From NCBI GenBank assembly GCA_028023455.1, contig JAQFVV010006208.1:5750963-5814962 (forward strand): a stretch of 64,000 bases of DNA, in the 5' to 3' direction. Of this stretch, positions 1 to 12,599 are shown one piece after another. The position numbers and the translations under genes were made by a program. This stretch comes from Epiperipatus broadwayi (lineage: Eukaryota > Onychophora > Udeonychophora > Euonychophora > Peripatidae). Each line of letters opens with the position of its first letter. The stretch's first letter is position 1. Under the pieces are notes generated by a model. It had not been told where the DNA came from. It did no database searches and saw only the letters and a list, made by a program, of their open reading frames with translations.

Positions 1-271
1 TAAATATTCTTCAGAATAAATAATACCATTGTTTTGAATAATAATTGATAAACAAATTAATGTTTAAATTATTATTTATTTGTAACATTTAATCTAAAAT
101 GCAAATTTAGTGCTTCCTACCTGAAGACAACCATTTAATTAGAAGTTGTCTCAGAAATTTGGCTGCATCATCACAACTGTTAACTGATTTTACTCCTTGT
201 TTACATTCTGATTTCTGAAATTAGAAGAGGTGTTACTAGTCTCAGTATGAATTCTTATTGTTTTCTTATAA

Positions 272-608
272 TAATTAATATAATCTATGTTCTTTATTAC
301 TTTTTACAATGCTTTTTTATAATCCACTATTGGTGATTTTGATTGCCCCATCTATCTTCTTCAGAACTTCTACTTATATTTTCAAATCTTAACTAACTAC
401 TAAAACTGAATTTAGCAGTTAAGATTTGGAAATCTAAATAGAAGTTCTGAAGAAGATTGCTGGGGCAATTGAAACCACCAATAGTGTATTGTAAAAAGAA
501 CAAGTAGAAGTTCTGAAGAAGATTGCTGATGCAATTGAAACTGTCAATAGTGGGTTGTAAAAAAGCATTGTAAAAAGAAATAAAGAACATAGATGATATT
601 AATATTAT
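272..608. repeat. Family D fold-back element with hammerhead-like cores
   Basis: The stretch is a near-complete inverted repeat. The left arm (272-395) pairs with the right arm (about 415-608), and the right arm contains an internal duplication of about 65 bp. On the + strand CTGAAGA at 447-453 is followed by the hairpin ATTGC-TGGG-GCAAT and then GAAAC at 471. A second copy has CTGAAGA at 513-519 and GAAAC-like sequence at 537. CTGANGA...GAAA is the hammerhead ribozyme core, with position 7 free to vary. I could not assign convincing stems I and III, so this is a hammerhead-like core and not a proven ribozyme. Related copies lie near 12.6, 37.0 and 56.1 kb. Confidence 0.6.
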
Positions 609-1063
609 ATAGATTTGGCAATGCAATAAGAAAGTTAAGTTATTGTTTTCTTAGCAACAATATATTAGTCTTGTCATTAGAAAAGGTAAAAAGTTACAGA
701 GGTTTAAATACATGAGTTTATTACAAATGACAAAGTTAGTTTAAGCTCATTTATTTACAATTCGTTATCTAAATAAAAAGAAAATGACTGCATATTTAAA
801 AGTAATTTGTTATCTTAACTAGACATATTAATTATTTGGGCACTGAAATGAAAAGCTAATCATTATATTTTTCAACTGGTCTATTCTTTGTAAATGGCAC
901 AGGATGTTTATTCATTGGCCGTCTTAATTTCTTTTTGAAAACAGTACTAAAATCACTTGCAATGAGATCTTAGATGTGTTGCTGGGATGTAAGTATCTAT
1001 TTAAAGATGTCAGCCATGAAATGGAAACATTTAAAACAGTCTAGAGTCAGAAACATTTTAGTA

Positions 1064-3579
1064 GTGTGGTGCCGAACCTATGTTACAATATTATTCTGCG
1101 TGCCGACATTATCAAAATTGGTTTAGTTATAATGGGCTTCAAAGTTATATATAATATTATAATATATAATATACACTACTATATAATATATACTTTTGAA
1201 GTCCATTATAACTGGATCTTATATTTTTGGTCATTCAGTATTTTAAAATACTTAGAATCATGTGAAAAGTACCTTTTTTAAATTTGTAATTTTTAACATG
1301 CTTATTAAAAATTATATTACAAATTATAAATTACAACTTTTTACCTATACAAAATATATAATTTAAATAAGAAAAAAATATCATGAATTCTAATATGATT
1401 AGCCATTTTTTTATTATTAAAATAAATTAATGTGAACCTTGCCCTTGTACCTCTTTGCTCAATGTGAGGTATGTAATTGGTCACTTTTAGCTTCATGCAT
1501 GCTTCTGAATGTTCAGGTGTTAGGCAACTTCTTTGTGAACTCAAAATATTTTTCATATGTGAGAAAATTTGTTCAGAGCATAAGCAGTTTTTTTCAAAGA
1601 ATTAAATCTTTCAGGTAATGATATCCAACAATTGAGAATGACAGCTGACTTTTCTAGACAGTTCCCTTCAAGAGTTTTCTGCAATTCTACAAATTTAGTT
1701 TTTCACATTTCTGATGACATTAATCTGATTAATTCCATTTCAAAACTATCAATATCCATCCACTCAAAAAGAGATAAATCAGAAGGAGTCATATTTAAAT
1801 CAATTAAGTCAGGTATGGTAAGAACAGAAAATATGGCTATGTGTATTTGGAAGTCTTCACATCATTTGGAAAATTATTCTCTGAGAGCTTCAATGTATTT
1901 TTGAAGTTTATCTTTGTTAATGTTAAATTGGTTTGCATGGGCCTTGACATTTGGAAAGTACTTGTAAGTGTTAGTTGTAATATCACACCAAAATATATCT
2001 AATTTTGATGCAAATCCTTTCCAATATTCAAAAAGTTCTAGTACTGTTTGACCCTTCCCTTGCAAATACAAGTTTAACTCATTCAGGTGTTAAAATATAT
2101 CATCAGAAACATCAATTTGCATAAACAGTCTTCATCATCACCTCGACTAATCCAACAAACATTGCTGTATAGAGGGAGGTCTATATATGTACTATTCATT
2201 TTCTTGCAAAAGGGATTTAAATTGCCTATGTGTTAATGAAGAATGAGAAACTATGAAATTAATTATTTTAATGACAGTGTCCATTACAAAATTAAGCATT
2301 GTGATGAGATTTTGGCAACTAAATTTTCCCGATGTATAATGCAGTGGAAACTCAATATTCCATGTTTAATATGATTTTCAAGAAGTTTAACAAATGCCTT
2401 TTTCTTTCCGACCCTTGCATGACTGGCATCAGTAGTAACACTAAATATTTTATTTATGCTGATTTTCTGATTTTCAAAATAAGTGAAAAATGCAGTGAAA
2501 ATATCATGTCCTTTTGTTGTACCAGTAAGAGGAATCAAGCAACACGATGAATTCTTCATAAATATAATTATTGTCACAATATCGTGCAACTATTGCTAGG
2601 TGTGCCACATCATTTATATCAGTGCTTTCATCACAGCAACTCTGAATGCAACAGCTTGTTGTAAACTGTTTTTCTCTTTTGTTGTCACATCTTCGGCCAT
2701 GTCAGTTATTCTTTTTTTAATTGATCTTGCAGAAGCTGGCCTTTTTTGAATTCGAGACAGTATCATTTGTTTATTATATGGTAGATCACTGAATAAGATT
2801 TTAGCATTTTTCAAAAACGTTTCTTTGATGAACTGTACATCTGTGAAAGGTTTGCCTTTCAAAGCCACACGGTGAGCAATTGTATAACTACATTCGGTGG
2901 CTTTATTTTGGATTCCAATTATTTGACTAAAATTATTAGTTTATTTCTTAAAGGCAGAAACAGCTCTTTTTATAGCTTCACTTTTCTCATCTGAATTTTT
3001 AAACATGAACACATGTTTAGTTTGATAATGTCTTTGTACACTTGAGGTACGACATACAATACTTTCACAGCATAATATACACACAGCACAATCTTTTTTC
3101 TGTACAAGTTCATATTCATTTGTCCAAGAGTCTTGAATAGAGCGAATATTATGTTTTTGTATTTTGTGGGACATTTTGGAAATCTCTCAGTCACTATGCC
3201 ATGAGAATCTCTTTTTTGAAAGAAGCGCCACCAATGAGCATCGATTATTTACCATTCAACTACCGAAAATAGCTTTCTAAAATTGATAACATAAGCTTTT
3301 TATTTGGATTACAATCTCATTTTTTAATTTTATCAGAAGTAAAATGTGAATATGTAGAATTTTTTTCACTTGCAAACAAAAATATATTTTAAATGAAGTC
3401 AAGTGTATTATTTTCTGGTAAATAATGATTTAATCATAAATTCAATGTTGAATGTAAAAACAAAAAAAAAAGACGCTGAAATTAAAATATATATTTTACT
3501 ATTTCATTTTATTCTGAGTGCCATTGATAATCATAGACATGCCAAGCATGGCACGGGTGCCATAGGTTGCCGACCCCCT
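1064..3579 (-). mobile_element. Degenerate hAT DNA transposon
   Basis: The right end, read on the minus strand, begins with a hAT-like terminus (GGGGTCGGCAACC, about 3565-3577). The left end has a decayed counterpart on the + strand (GGTGCCGAACCTATG, about 1068-1082). Between them the minus strand encodes pieces of a hAT transposase. No clean 8-bp target duplication is visible. The element is dead because its transposase is broken by several stops and frameshifts. Confidence 0.75.
1341..3194 (-). pseudogene. hAT transposase pseudogene (ZBED5/GTF2IRD2-like)
   Basis: Read on the minus strand the fragments fall in the order expected of a hAT transposase. A BED-type zinc finger lies at about 3174-2941, with CxLC ... 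HYQTKH spacing. The N-terminal region follows (2868-2614), ending near LQQAVAF. The catalytic region (2589-2284) carries VTTDASHARVGKKKAFVKLL and then FHCIIHRENL, which matches the family pattern TTDGAPAMVGKKKGFVKLL...FHCIIHQE. The piece at 2071-1874 has LQGKGQTVLELFEYWKGF, and the C-terminal dimerisation region (about 1556-1460) has RSCLTPEHSEACMKL. The fragments sit in different frames with stops between them, so no functional protein can be made. Family recognition is from memory of conserved motifs and is strong; subfamily is less certain. Confidence 0.85.
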
Positions 3580-3799
3580 TATTATTACTACTGTCACTAG
3601 ACCAAGAAAATATTCATCACCACAAATTTTGACAAAAAAAAAACCAAAAAACAACTATATAAATAAACATTCATTTATCAATGAGAAAGTTGAAAAAATT
3701 TAATGAATAATGAAAAGTTATAATTATCTGAAGACAATTTAATTTAGCCATTGTAAAATCGTCACAATATTCACTTGAAGAAGAAAAAATATAGCACGA

Positions 3800-4195
3800 T
3801 CACCATTCTATGTGCTTACACATGCTGCTAATAAAAGCATCAAACTCTCCATACAGTGTCCAACCAAATGTAAGCCTTCATAATCAATGGATGCAGGAAG
3901 GTTTGGGCATAAAATCCCTATCTGGTGCCTATTCATTTTGGGCTATTAATTTTATAGTGAACTGCATAGGTAAACAGTGACTACTGGATGGTTGCATTAG
4001 ATCCTACGATCTAGGTGCAGTGCTTTCAAATCCAAGGATCCTCACTGATGAAAGCCACAAGCTCGAAACTAGTCTGGGGATGTTTGATTAATAGTCAGTA
4101 GATAGGGATTTTATGCTCAAATCTTCCTGCATCCATTGATTATAATGACTTGTACTTGATGACACTGCTATATGGAGAGTTTGGTACTCTTATTT
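3800..4195. mobile_element. Family R1 hammerhead retroelement, inverted-pair copy
   Basis: The left half (3815-3945) is the reverse complement of the R1 body, marked by AACTCTCCATACAGT, ATCAATGGATGC and AAAATCCC. The right half (about 4015-4190) is the forward copy, running from the hammerhead through GGGATTTTATGC and ATCCATTGATTA to the mirrored GGAGAGTTTGG. The two halves are joined by about 70 bp of unique-looking sequence. The right half carries the best-preserved R1 ribozyme of the window. Confidence 0.75.
4038..4081 (+). ncRNA. Candidate type I hammerhead ribozyme (family R1)
   Basis: Core CTGATGA lies at 4045-4051 and GAAA at 4065-4068. Stem I pairs ATCCTCA (4038-4044) with TGGGGAT (4075-4081), giving 7 bp with one G-U. 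Stem III is the tight hairpin A-C-TA-G-T (4068-4073), which leaves GTC as the cleavage triplet with cleavage after C4074. This is the compact stem III geometry known from schistosome satellite hammerheads. Stem II is weak: three pairs around the loop CACAA, and position 10.1-11.1 is A-C instead of the usual G-C, so activity may be low. The fold was made by eye. Confidence 0.65.
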
Positions 4196-4199
4196 AGGA

Positions 4200-7100
4200 A
4201 AAAAATATCACCACAAAGATAGATCAATCCCGGTAATATAAAATCATCAAAAATAAATAAAAATACAAAGTCAAAAAGGAATCTCTAGTTGATACCAGTT
4301 ACTTTGAAGATGGAAGAACTGTAAAGAAGTATTTCCTTAGAAGCATGCAAACTTTTACAGTTTGATAGTGAACAACGGGAATTTGTAGTTTGTGATTTCC
4401 AATGGAAAGAATCTTAATAGAAGATTTTAAAAATATGAAGAAAATGTTTGAAATGTTAGTAATTACTGAAATAAAACATAATCATATAAAATGGTTTCAT
4501 CTCAACAAAATAAAGGTTGCTCCAAGTATTAATCTTTCAGAGCTAGAGAATTATTCATTTTATTTACCGACAAAATATTTATTTAGATAAGCTTTTGTCG
4601 AGATGGAACAAAATTGGCATCTATTCATTTCATTTAAGTAATTAATAACAATATTTTCTAAACCGCATTAGAAGGAAGTTTAGCATTAAAAGGCATAATC
4701 ATAAAACAGATAGAAAGAGAGCAAAGACATTAGATTTTAAGTAACAGCAAGAATAGTTTAGACTATTAAATTAAATATTTTAAATTACATTTAAATTACG
4801 TTATGGGGATTACATTTTAGAAGACATTAAAATTTAGCAGCGTTTACATTATTTGGTCACTGGAGTTTAGAAGAATAAATTAGGCACTTAGAAATTATAA
4901 ATTGGAACATATTACCTAATTTATTATGAATCCAAGTGGAAGTTGGAATCCCATGATGAAAATTGAATTTCCACACAGGCATAGCTAGCTATGAATTGAA
5001 TAAAAGAGTTCAACAGTTCATTTGATGAATTTTCTCCGGCATGAGGTATTGGACGATCATCTTTGGGACAGTGGGACATGGTCAACTCCCATGCTTTTAG
5101 ACATTTATTAAAAATTTAACCAGCATAGGTTCATCAGGTAATCGCTGACAAAAATGTGACTGGCTGGCTTCTACTGTTCTCTTTGGCTATTTATACCTTT
5201 TTTCACTGTTCTTGGGAAATTCCCTTTTTCATACTTTCCAGGCTAAGTGGCAAATGTTAGAATACCTAAAGTATATTGGTATTGTATTCTTGAGATCAAC
5301 TTTCCGATAAACCTATTGATTTAATTGCTTCAAATCTACTTTTAATTAAATGTAGATTTGCAGAATTTATATTTCAAATTACCTTTTCTATTTTAATTTA
5401 ACTTTAACTTGAAAATCCATTACCATTTTGTTAATGGATTTTCTTTTGTTTGAATGCTACGTAATGTTAGTAGGGTTTATCATGAAAGCAAATCTCCAGA
5501 ATAAAATACTTAAAAAAAATAAATATTAAAAATTTATATATTGATTTTTATAAAAGTTTCCGTCTGTAATTCTATATATATGTATTTGCATATATATCTA
5601 TCTATCTGGGCCCCTCTAATATTTATAATAAAACATTTTAATAGAAAATTTATACTTTAATAAATTATTTACTGGCTTAAATGTAGATAAAATGGCAGAT
5701 GGAAAGTTTTACAAACATTGTAACACGCATGGATCAGGTTTGATCTTTGTCTAGTAATCTAGAAAGACGTGAAGCATGGATCTGGCCTACAGATGCATCT
5801 GCTTCAGTAGTAACATAGTTTCATTTAGTATGTGATAAAATGTTTTATTTTTTGACATTTACAAAAGACATTAATCATGCAGGCCCAGGGCCTTGATAAA
5901 TGTGAAGTCTTGTGCTGTTGCCCCACCCTTAAGCCATCTCTGATTATGAAACTAGGAGCACTGAAACTTAATTTGCACAAAGGCACCTCTTACCCACAGA
6001 GCAGCCTGGAAAAGCTGACTTTTATTTTGACATTTAAATAAAAAACAGTCTAATCTTAAACTGAACATGTTTAACAACCTTAATAAGTTTTTTTTTTTTA
6101 ATTAAAAATAATTTCCTACAAAAAAAATAGCAATCCTTTTTTAAAAAAAAAAATTAAATGAAGATTTTAAAAAGACAAAATTTATTGCAACATATTAGAT
6201 CAAAACAGTAGTATAAAAATTCCAAAGTTGGTTGTGTTCCATTTTTATTATAGTCTTCATAAACATGTAAATAATAACTAAAGTGATGGAAGTTGGGTCA
6301 CTTTGTAGCATAATAAGGTTTTACTTACTTCATTGTGTTAAACATTTTTCATGTTTTTTTTTAGATATTATTTCCAGAAAATGTTGGCAATAATGGGGCA
6401 GAAAAAATTGATGGAATCTGTTAACTCGTTGTTTAGCAAATGTAGGTAATTTGCATTTGATGAATAATAAAATCATTGGTTTATTTACTAATAGAACTTG
6501 GATGATGAAGATATCAGTAATAATTTCCTGAAAGATGAGTGAAACTATTTTAGTAGGATTGAATGAAAGTTTATTTTTGATGTGTTAATGATGGACAATT
6601 GACTTACAATTATGAATTGATTATTTTTTTTGGTTTTTTTTTTTTGGAAAAGTCATACCGTTGGCATTACCTATAGATTGGTTTTGTTTTTAAACTCAGT
6701 TGCTTGGCAAATATCTTTTATTATTTTTTGTGGAATTGTTAAGCGATATAATATAAACAGTTGGAAAAAAATTTTAAAAATCTAGTTCAGTAAATATCTA
6801 TAAATTAATAAGCCAAATTGACATGAGAACAAAGGTATTATTTTGTTTTTGTTTTTTAATCAGTTATATATAGAGCCAACAGCTAGAAACTAGTTTGAGG
6901 ATAAGGATATTCAGAAAAGCCTGTTAAGAACTGTTCTTGCTCATTATATAACATCTATATAAAGTTCTTGTTATAGAAATAATTAATAATGAACAATGAA
7001 AACTCCTGTGTAAATAAAATAATTTTATTTAATATAATTTTCAATGGTAGAGAGAGAGTTGAGAAAAAAATTTATCTCTAAATCAGCTGATATGAGATTT

Positions 7101-7240
7101 ATAATTTTAATAAATTTTTTAAAAATAAATTTCAATGGAAAAAAAAGAGACAAAACAAATCTTCTTTTTTTTTATTTGATTATATAAAAATAAATATCCA
7201 GATGCGTATGTTTATTCATTATATATATATTAAAATTAAT
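4200..7240. other. Non-coding AT-rich stretch
   Basis: No gene, splice-framed exon or recognisable transposon was found. There are poly(A)/poly(T) runs (for example 6087-6150), a short TATC microsatellite at 5596-5608 and a somewhat less AT-rich patch at 5750-6010 that I cannot identify. Confidence 0.5.
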
Positions 7241-7246
7241 TGGCAC

Positions 7247-7345
7247 GCATTGGTGGCCTAGCGGTTAGCATAGCTGCCTTCCAAGCAGCTGACCCGGGTT
7301 CACTTCCCAATCAATGCATTTGACATATGAAAAAAAAAAATAGTA
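7247..7345 (+). repeat. Very short tRNA-Gly(TCC)-headed SINE
   Basis: Bases 7247-7317 fold as tRNA-Gly. The acceptor GCATTGG pairs with TCAATGC, box A is TGGCCTAGCGG, and the anticodon stem-loop is GCTGC-CTTCCAA-GCAGC (anticodon TCC). The T stem is broken: CCGGG faces CCCAA. The head is followed directly by TTTGACATATG and an A-run. Four related copies in the window share the head design or the TGACATATG-type tail plus A-run, so this is a tRNA-derived SINE or retropseudogene and not a working tRNA gene. Confidence 0.7.
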
Positions 7346-7619
7346 GATAAAATTTAAAAATTTATATATGTATAGTATTATTAAAAACATGAGAGCTTTA
7401 TAATCAAAGGAGAAAGATAAGAAGTATTTTGTAAAATTACTTACTATTGATCTAACAAAAAGCATTAATCGAAAAAGCTCTGAAAGGCTGACAAAAAATA
7501 CTGGATTAAAAATATTGCAGAAGATCTCTATTGTTTATATTCATTATTTTTAAATTTTCAGATTCATGAAGACATTAGATTAGAGATTATTCAATAAACT
7601 GTAATTTGCTTTCTATATG

Positions 7620-8260
7620 TATACTGAACAATGGTAAAGATATGTGTAAGAGATTGTGGTCTGGTCCAACTGTGCTAGTTCAGCATTAAATATGTTTTTT
7701 TTTGGGATCATACAGCTCTTTCACATGTCTTTTCTTTTGGCCATATGTTTATGACTACACTCCTCCGCAAAGTGTTTAAAATGGATAGAAACCAGTCCGG
7801 ATATTTGTGTGAGAGTGATATAGTCAAAATTACGCTGCAGAAATATTCATTGTTGTATCACTAATCTAATGAATGACTAATACAAATTATTTACTATACT
7901 TTTATTAAGTGATTTGCATCAAAGTTGTGAGGGCAGCACATTTGACCCTTATCAATTAAACTGGTAATTTGAATCCTATATACAATGATAAAGATATGTG
8001 TAAGAAATTGTGATCTAGGCCAACTGATGAGTGCTGGTTCAGCACAAAATGTGCAACTTGGGGATCATATGTCTTTTTCTAATGTCTTTAGTCAAATGTT
8101 TATAATTACAACCCTCCACAAGGTGTTAAAACTGGATAGAAACCAGTAACCACCTTGTGTGAGTGGTCTAGTGAAAATTACACTACAGAAATATTATTCA
8201 TTATTGGATAATCTCTAATCTAATGAATGACTAATAAAAAGTATTAATATACTCTTATGA
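7620..8260 (+). repeat. Tandem hammerhead repeat, about 1.8 units of 354 bp (family B-like)
   Basis: Two direct repeats share landmarks such as GATATGTGTAAG (7639 and 7993), GGATAGAAACCAGT and TCTAATGAATGACTAATA, with a period of 354 bp. Each unit carries a hammerhead-derived segment. In unit 2, CTGATGA is at 8024-8030, with a GTGCT-GGTTC-AGCAC stem II, but the GAAA is changed to AAAA. In unit 1 the ATGAG of the core is deleted. Both ribozymes should be dead. Direct-repeat monomers of a few hundred bp, each with one hammerhead, match the published design of small metazoan retrozymes. The unit shares the GTCAAAGTTGTGA landmark with the 44 kb copy. Confidence 0.7.
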
Positions 8261-10720
8261 ACACGTAGTTGTTTTAACTCTATGAAAAATATTCCTGCAT
8301 ATTCACAGATTAGCAGAAAATTTGTTTCACAATGCAAACAGCAATTTAAAAATAGTAGTTAAGATTATTTTTAAAGATCTGAATTGCTCTGTAAACATCG
8401 AAATTATAATTTTTTTTAAAAGAACATATTTTTTTACATTTTTTAAAAAAAAATAGGATTAAACTTTATTGGTACAACATGTTTTACAACATAAACTTTG
8501 ATTTACATAGGGTAATATGGAGATTTTAAATGATATACTATATTTTTGTCCATAGCATTTCTAAGAATTGATCAACCTGTGAATGTTTAAAGCATCAGCC
8601 CATGAGGCGATTAATTATTAAAAGTGAACCTAGGTTATAATTAGGAATTATTTGTAAAGTCTAGAGTTCAAATATGAATAACATTTTAGGAGTACTATAT
8701 TGAAAATTCCGATTTGCAGTAGATACGTTGAGGAATAGGAAAACATTTGAGACAATATAAAATACGGGCTAAGTCAATCTACTGTTCAGTTCTTCAAAAT
8801 GGCTTTGAATATCCCCAGAAGAGATCAATCTTGTATCCTTTGAAAGAACTATGGAGAACAAGGAAAAAAACAGATTTAAATTGTCTCTGCTGAAAACCAT
8901 TCCAATCCTCCACGAAAAACCATATGAACAGCAAATGACCAACCCTATCAATACCCACATTGGAAATAATAGAAATAATTAAGGCGAATCACTTGCGGTT
9001 AAAACCATTAGACCAAACTGCAGCTTACTTTGCAATAATACATGGATAAAATCATTTATAAAAATAATGCTAAAAAACCCGCTAAAAATATTTTTCCTTG
9101 CCTATGAATGAGAAGTTCAATGTTGGAAACAATCCCCACAGCATGCTCATCCCAGCTCTCATACTCAATAGAACTAGGATTTAGGCTTCTGGGGCCCCTC
9201 CTGACAACCGAACCCTTTCATCCACTCAGCAAAACTGAGTGAAATGAAGAATTTTCATTAAGAGGAAAAATCTCTGTGGAAATCTTTTGAAATGTCAATG
9301 GTTGCCATATAATTTGCACAGCATTTTTATAAAGGTTGAAATTATTTTTACTTGTTATAATGTGATTGATATAACTTGTACGTGAAAAGAGAGCCTAGAA
9401 ACTCCTCTTTTAAATTAAATAGGAATAATTTTAGAGAAAATTAATTCATCAAACTAAAAAAAAAGGAACTAAAATGGGGAGCCAGAAACAGAGTCAACTG
9501 GAGTCCTTGACTCTCTCTAGTGAACTATTTTTTACTCTTATTGTTGAAAGATATTTCAGATTATCTGAAGAAGTCTCCCAGTCGATCAAAACTGTCGCAG
9601 ATTAAAGATTGTAGAAAGTGCATTAAGAGAAGTGTGTGTGGGGTTTTTTTTTTGTAAAGTTTTAACAAGGTTCATTTAACATTATGTGAAGTAATCAATA
9701 CATACAAAAGGCCTACCTTATCGATAGTATTTGATTGCAAGCTTTTATGCAGATATATTAAAAAAAAAGCCCATAGATCATAGTAAACCTTGTATCTGCT
9801 TATATACACATATATTTTTTACATTTTAAAAAGTGTTCTTTATCACTATATGTTCTTTAAGTACATGGCTGCTACTAATTTATGTTCATTTGTTATTTAT
9901 CAAATAAAAGAAAAAAGACATTATATAATATAGTGTGAGAAATTAGCACATCCACATATATATATACTCATAGAAGAGTGAATACATTTGTGAATGGTTT
10001 TCACTAGGTTATTCTCTCTCTACCTAAAAACAAGTCTGTTTCAGTTTATCACTTAAAAAGTACTTCATGGCTTTTCTTAGGCTTGGCAAAATTGCTGTCT
10101 ATACTAACTTGGCACTTTGGGATCATTTTAAATGCAAAATATTAATTTGGGAATTCAAAGCAAAAATTCCACACATGCAAATATTTTTACTACGATTGCA
10201 AACCACATGACTTTGAACACATGCGACTGTCTGAGGGTAAGACAAGTAAAAAGCTGACTAACAAATGATTCAAGATGTTGTAGTACTTGCAAAGTATATA
10301 TGGAATTATTAATTTAATTTATTGTTTTTTTTTATATTTATTTAATATTTTTTTAAACCTTGGAATACTGGAATCATGTATTTTGAGAGGATGAAATATG
10401 GTGAGTTTTTATCAACATATGACGTCTTTTTTTTTTAATTGAGAGCAGTAAAAAGTGACGTGGGAGGGGATTATGTCAGTCTAGCCAAATAAAAAAAATT
10501 AATGTACGGTAAAAATTTCAAACAGAAATTATTTGTATTTTATATCCTCCCCCCTTTTATTATTCTTATTATTAATAATATTAATTTAATATTTTTGCAA
10601 AATAGGTTATATATTTTTTTTACATACATTCATTAACAGAATAACATAGAATAATTATTTTTATTAATATATGAATTTTTTTTACAGTACAGGCTTTTTC
10701 ATACCTGCACTCCAATATGT
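8261..10720. other. Non-coding stretch with one family D core remnant
   Basis: No gene was recognised. One isolated family D-like core lies at 9562-9600 (CTGAAGA ... CAAAAC). A less AT-rich patch at 9110-9240 has no recognisable coding frame. The rest is AT-rich with homopolymer runs. Confidence 0.45.
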
Positions 10721-10724
10721 AATA

Positions 10725-10899
10725 TATAGGGGGTTTGAACTCAGACTTTCACAGAACCCTCAACTATTCATGTTATCTCATACTGCTGACACACTTAATC
10801 ACACACATGTTAAAACATGTGTGATCAAGTGTGTCAGCAGTATGAGATAGCGTGGATAGTTGAGGGTGGTGTAAAAGTCTGAGTTCAAACCCCCTATGT
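10725..10899. repeat. Family B palindrome without ribozyme
   Basis: This is a nearly perfect inverted repeat of about 85-bp arms that begins AGGGGGTTTGAACTCAG and ends with its reverse complement. It corresponds to the 3' terminal segment of family B, downstream of the hammerhead, placed head to head. The flanking CCTGCACTCCAATATGT is also found, inverted, at about 34986-35004, so the repeat unit extends outwards beyond the palindrome. Confidence 0.7.
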
Positions 10900-11502
10900 A
10901 TTAATTTTTATTGTTTTTATTTATAAATGATATCACAGTTTTCCCTCTGCTCACTAAAGAAATGTAAACATAAAAGAAGAAGAGAAGAATATTTCAACCT
11001 AGTCAGTTTTTCAAAGAACTTAATACATTACCCAGTATTATCATCATTATTAATTAATAATCTTTAATTTATAATACTTAATCTGTGACAAAGTATAATT
11101 CAGAAATAATTTTTTTAATATTAATTATCTTTACATGGAGCTATATACTACAAATAGAGTCAAAATATAAATTTATAGTCTTTTCTGAGTTGCAGTCCTA
11201 GTTAATCTTTATTAACTGTATTCTTGGAGAATTTAGTGGCCATTAAGATAGATTATCTTTAACCTGAAATCTTTTGTTCCAGAGCTCTTTTGCATTTGTG
11301 ATTTTTTCCTATTCACCAATAAACTTTTCCCCTCTTCATTATAAATCCAAACTTTGCTGAAAATTTAAATAAACATTAATTATAGTATTCCTAGTATGTT
11401 TTCATAAACAGTATAAATTTATTTTATAAAAAATAAAATATAAAATAGACTTATATTAACATAATGTTAAATATAGGAGTAATTAAAACAGTAAAACAAA
11501 AT

Positions 11503-12171
11503 GGTACTTGTGTATTAAAGCTGCAACACAAAGCATGTATTAGACCTACTGCGTCTATTCACATTCATATCAATCCACTGATAACTTTGTAATCTTGTGA
11601 TCTGACAGAATAACATGCACACGGATCCTCTACACATCTTTCTTCGGCAAAAAAAAAAAGAATGTGTAAATGGATCTTGTACACGGTAGTTTGGCAAGAT
11701 TTACATTTTTATTAAATTTTTATTTTTTCTGGTGGAAACATTTCTTTCATGTTGTTAAGTATTGCTATGAAGATGTCATCATTTTTGTATATTCCTCTCC
11801 ACATGAATTCCACTAGGTAGGAGTCCTGTTGCAGTCTTGCTGTCCCTTGTTGATACTTATTTCTCCATTTGTCCTGTCTTAGATTTTCATAATAAAACAT
11901 TCATCTGGCACTGCATCCATTTCAGTACTTGGTAATTTCCAAATATTCATCATTTTTGAATATGCATGAAAAATAACTGAAAATGTTGAAGTATTACAAA
12001 AAAAAAATTGCGTTGAAAAAAAAATATTGTTGATAAAAAAAACATGTTTTCACATATACTCACAAGGATTATTTTCTTTCAATTTGATGTCATCGCAACA
12101 TTACACATTTATTTGTGGGTGTGAAAAGGCCTTCTATCTCCCCTACATTGCAGCTTTAATACCTAAGTACC
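11503..12171 (-). mobile_element. Merlin-like DNA transposon, internally deleted
   Basis: Terminal inverted repeats are GGTACTTGTGTATTAAAGC on the left and GCTTTAATACCTAAGTACC on the right. The flanks AAACAAAAT and AACCAAACA agree at 6 of 9 positions, compatible with an old 9-bp target duplication. The minus strand at about 11860-11720 encodes a fragment ending SYLVEFMWRGIYKNDDIF, which resembles the C-terminus of ISXO2-like (Merlin) transposases. Only that C-terminal piece is left, so the element is non-autonomous. Confidence 0.65.
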
Positions 12172-12599
12172 AACCAAACAATATTTTATAATTTTGTCCA
12201 GATAGTTGTTGAATTAGCAATGTTTGATGGATTAATGATGTTCTATCTGTATATGAATAACATAGACTTCTCTAAGTAAATAAGAAAACATGATAATATT
12301 CAGTGGATTTATTTTAAGAATAGTGTTTACTTAATATTAGGAAATTTTGACTATAAAAAAATATTGATAGAATTGTTTAGTTTTAGTCTTCTAAAAATAT
12401 GTATTCAACTTTCAATCTCATGAATGGTATGATAAGAAAAGCTTAGGATAAATGCATTTTGAGTCAAGCTTATTTGCTTTTAAGGCCTACCTATGGTCTT
12501 ATATAATAGCACTGAGAATTAATTAGGATGGGTACATATATATGTATTGTATCAAATTATTATCAATATTTTTCAATCATAGGAACTTTATATATTTTT

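Noticed and set aside
1066-1281. Small ORF near 1.1 kb
   Set aside because: It is made of TATA-rich low-complexity sequence at the end of the hAT element.
7247-7317. Functional tRNA-Gly(TCC) gene
   Set aside because: The T stem has two broken pairs and the head continues into a shared tail and poly(A); related copies have the same layout.
10725-10899. Rho-independent terminator or cruciform regulatory site
   Set aside because: The sequence is a eukaryotic dispersed repeat end placed head to head, with relatives at 27, 34 and 40 kb.
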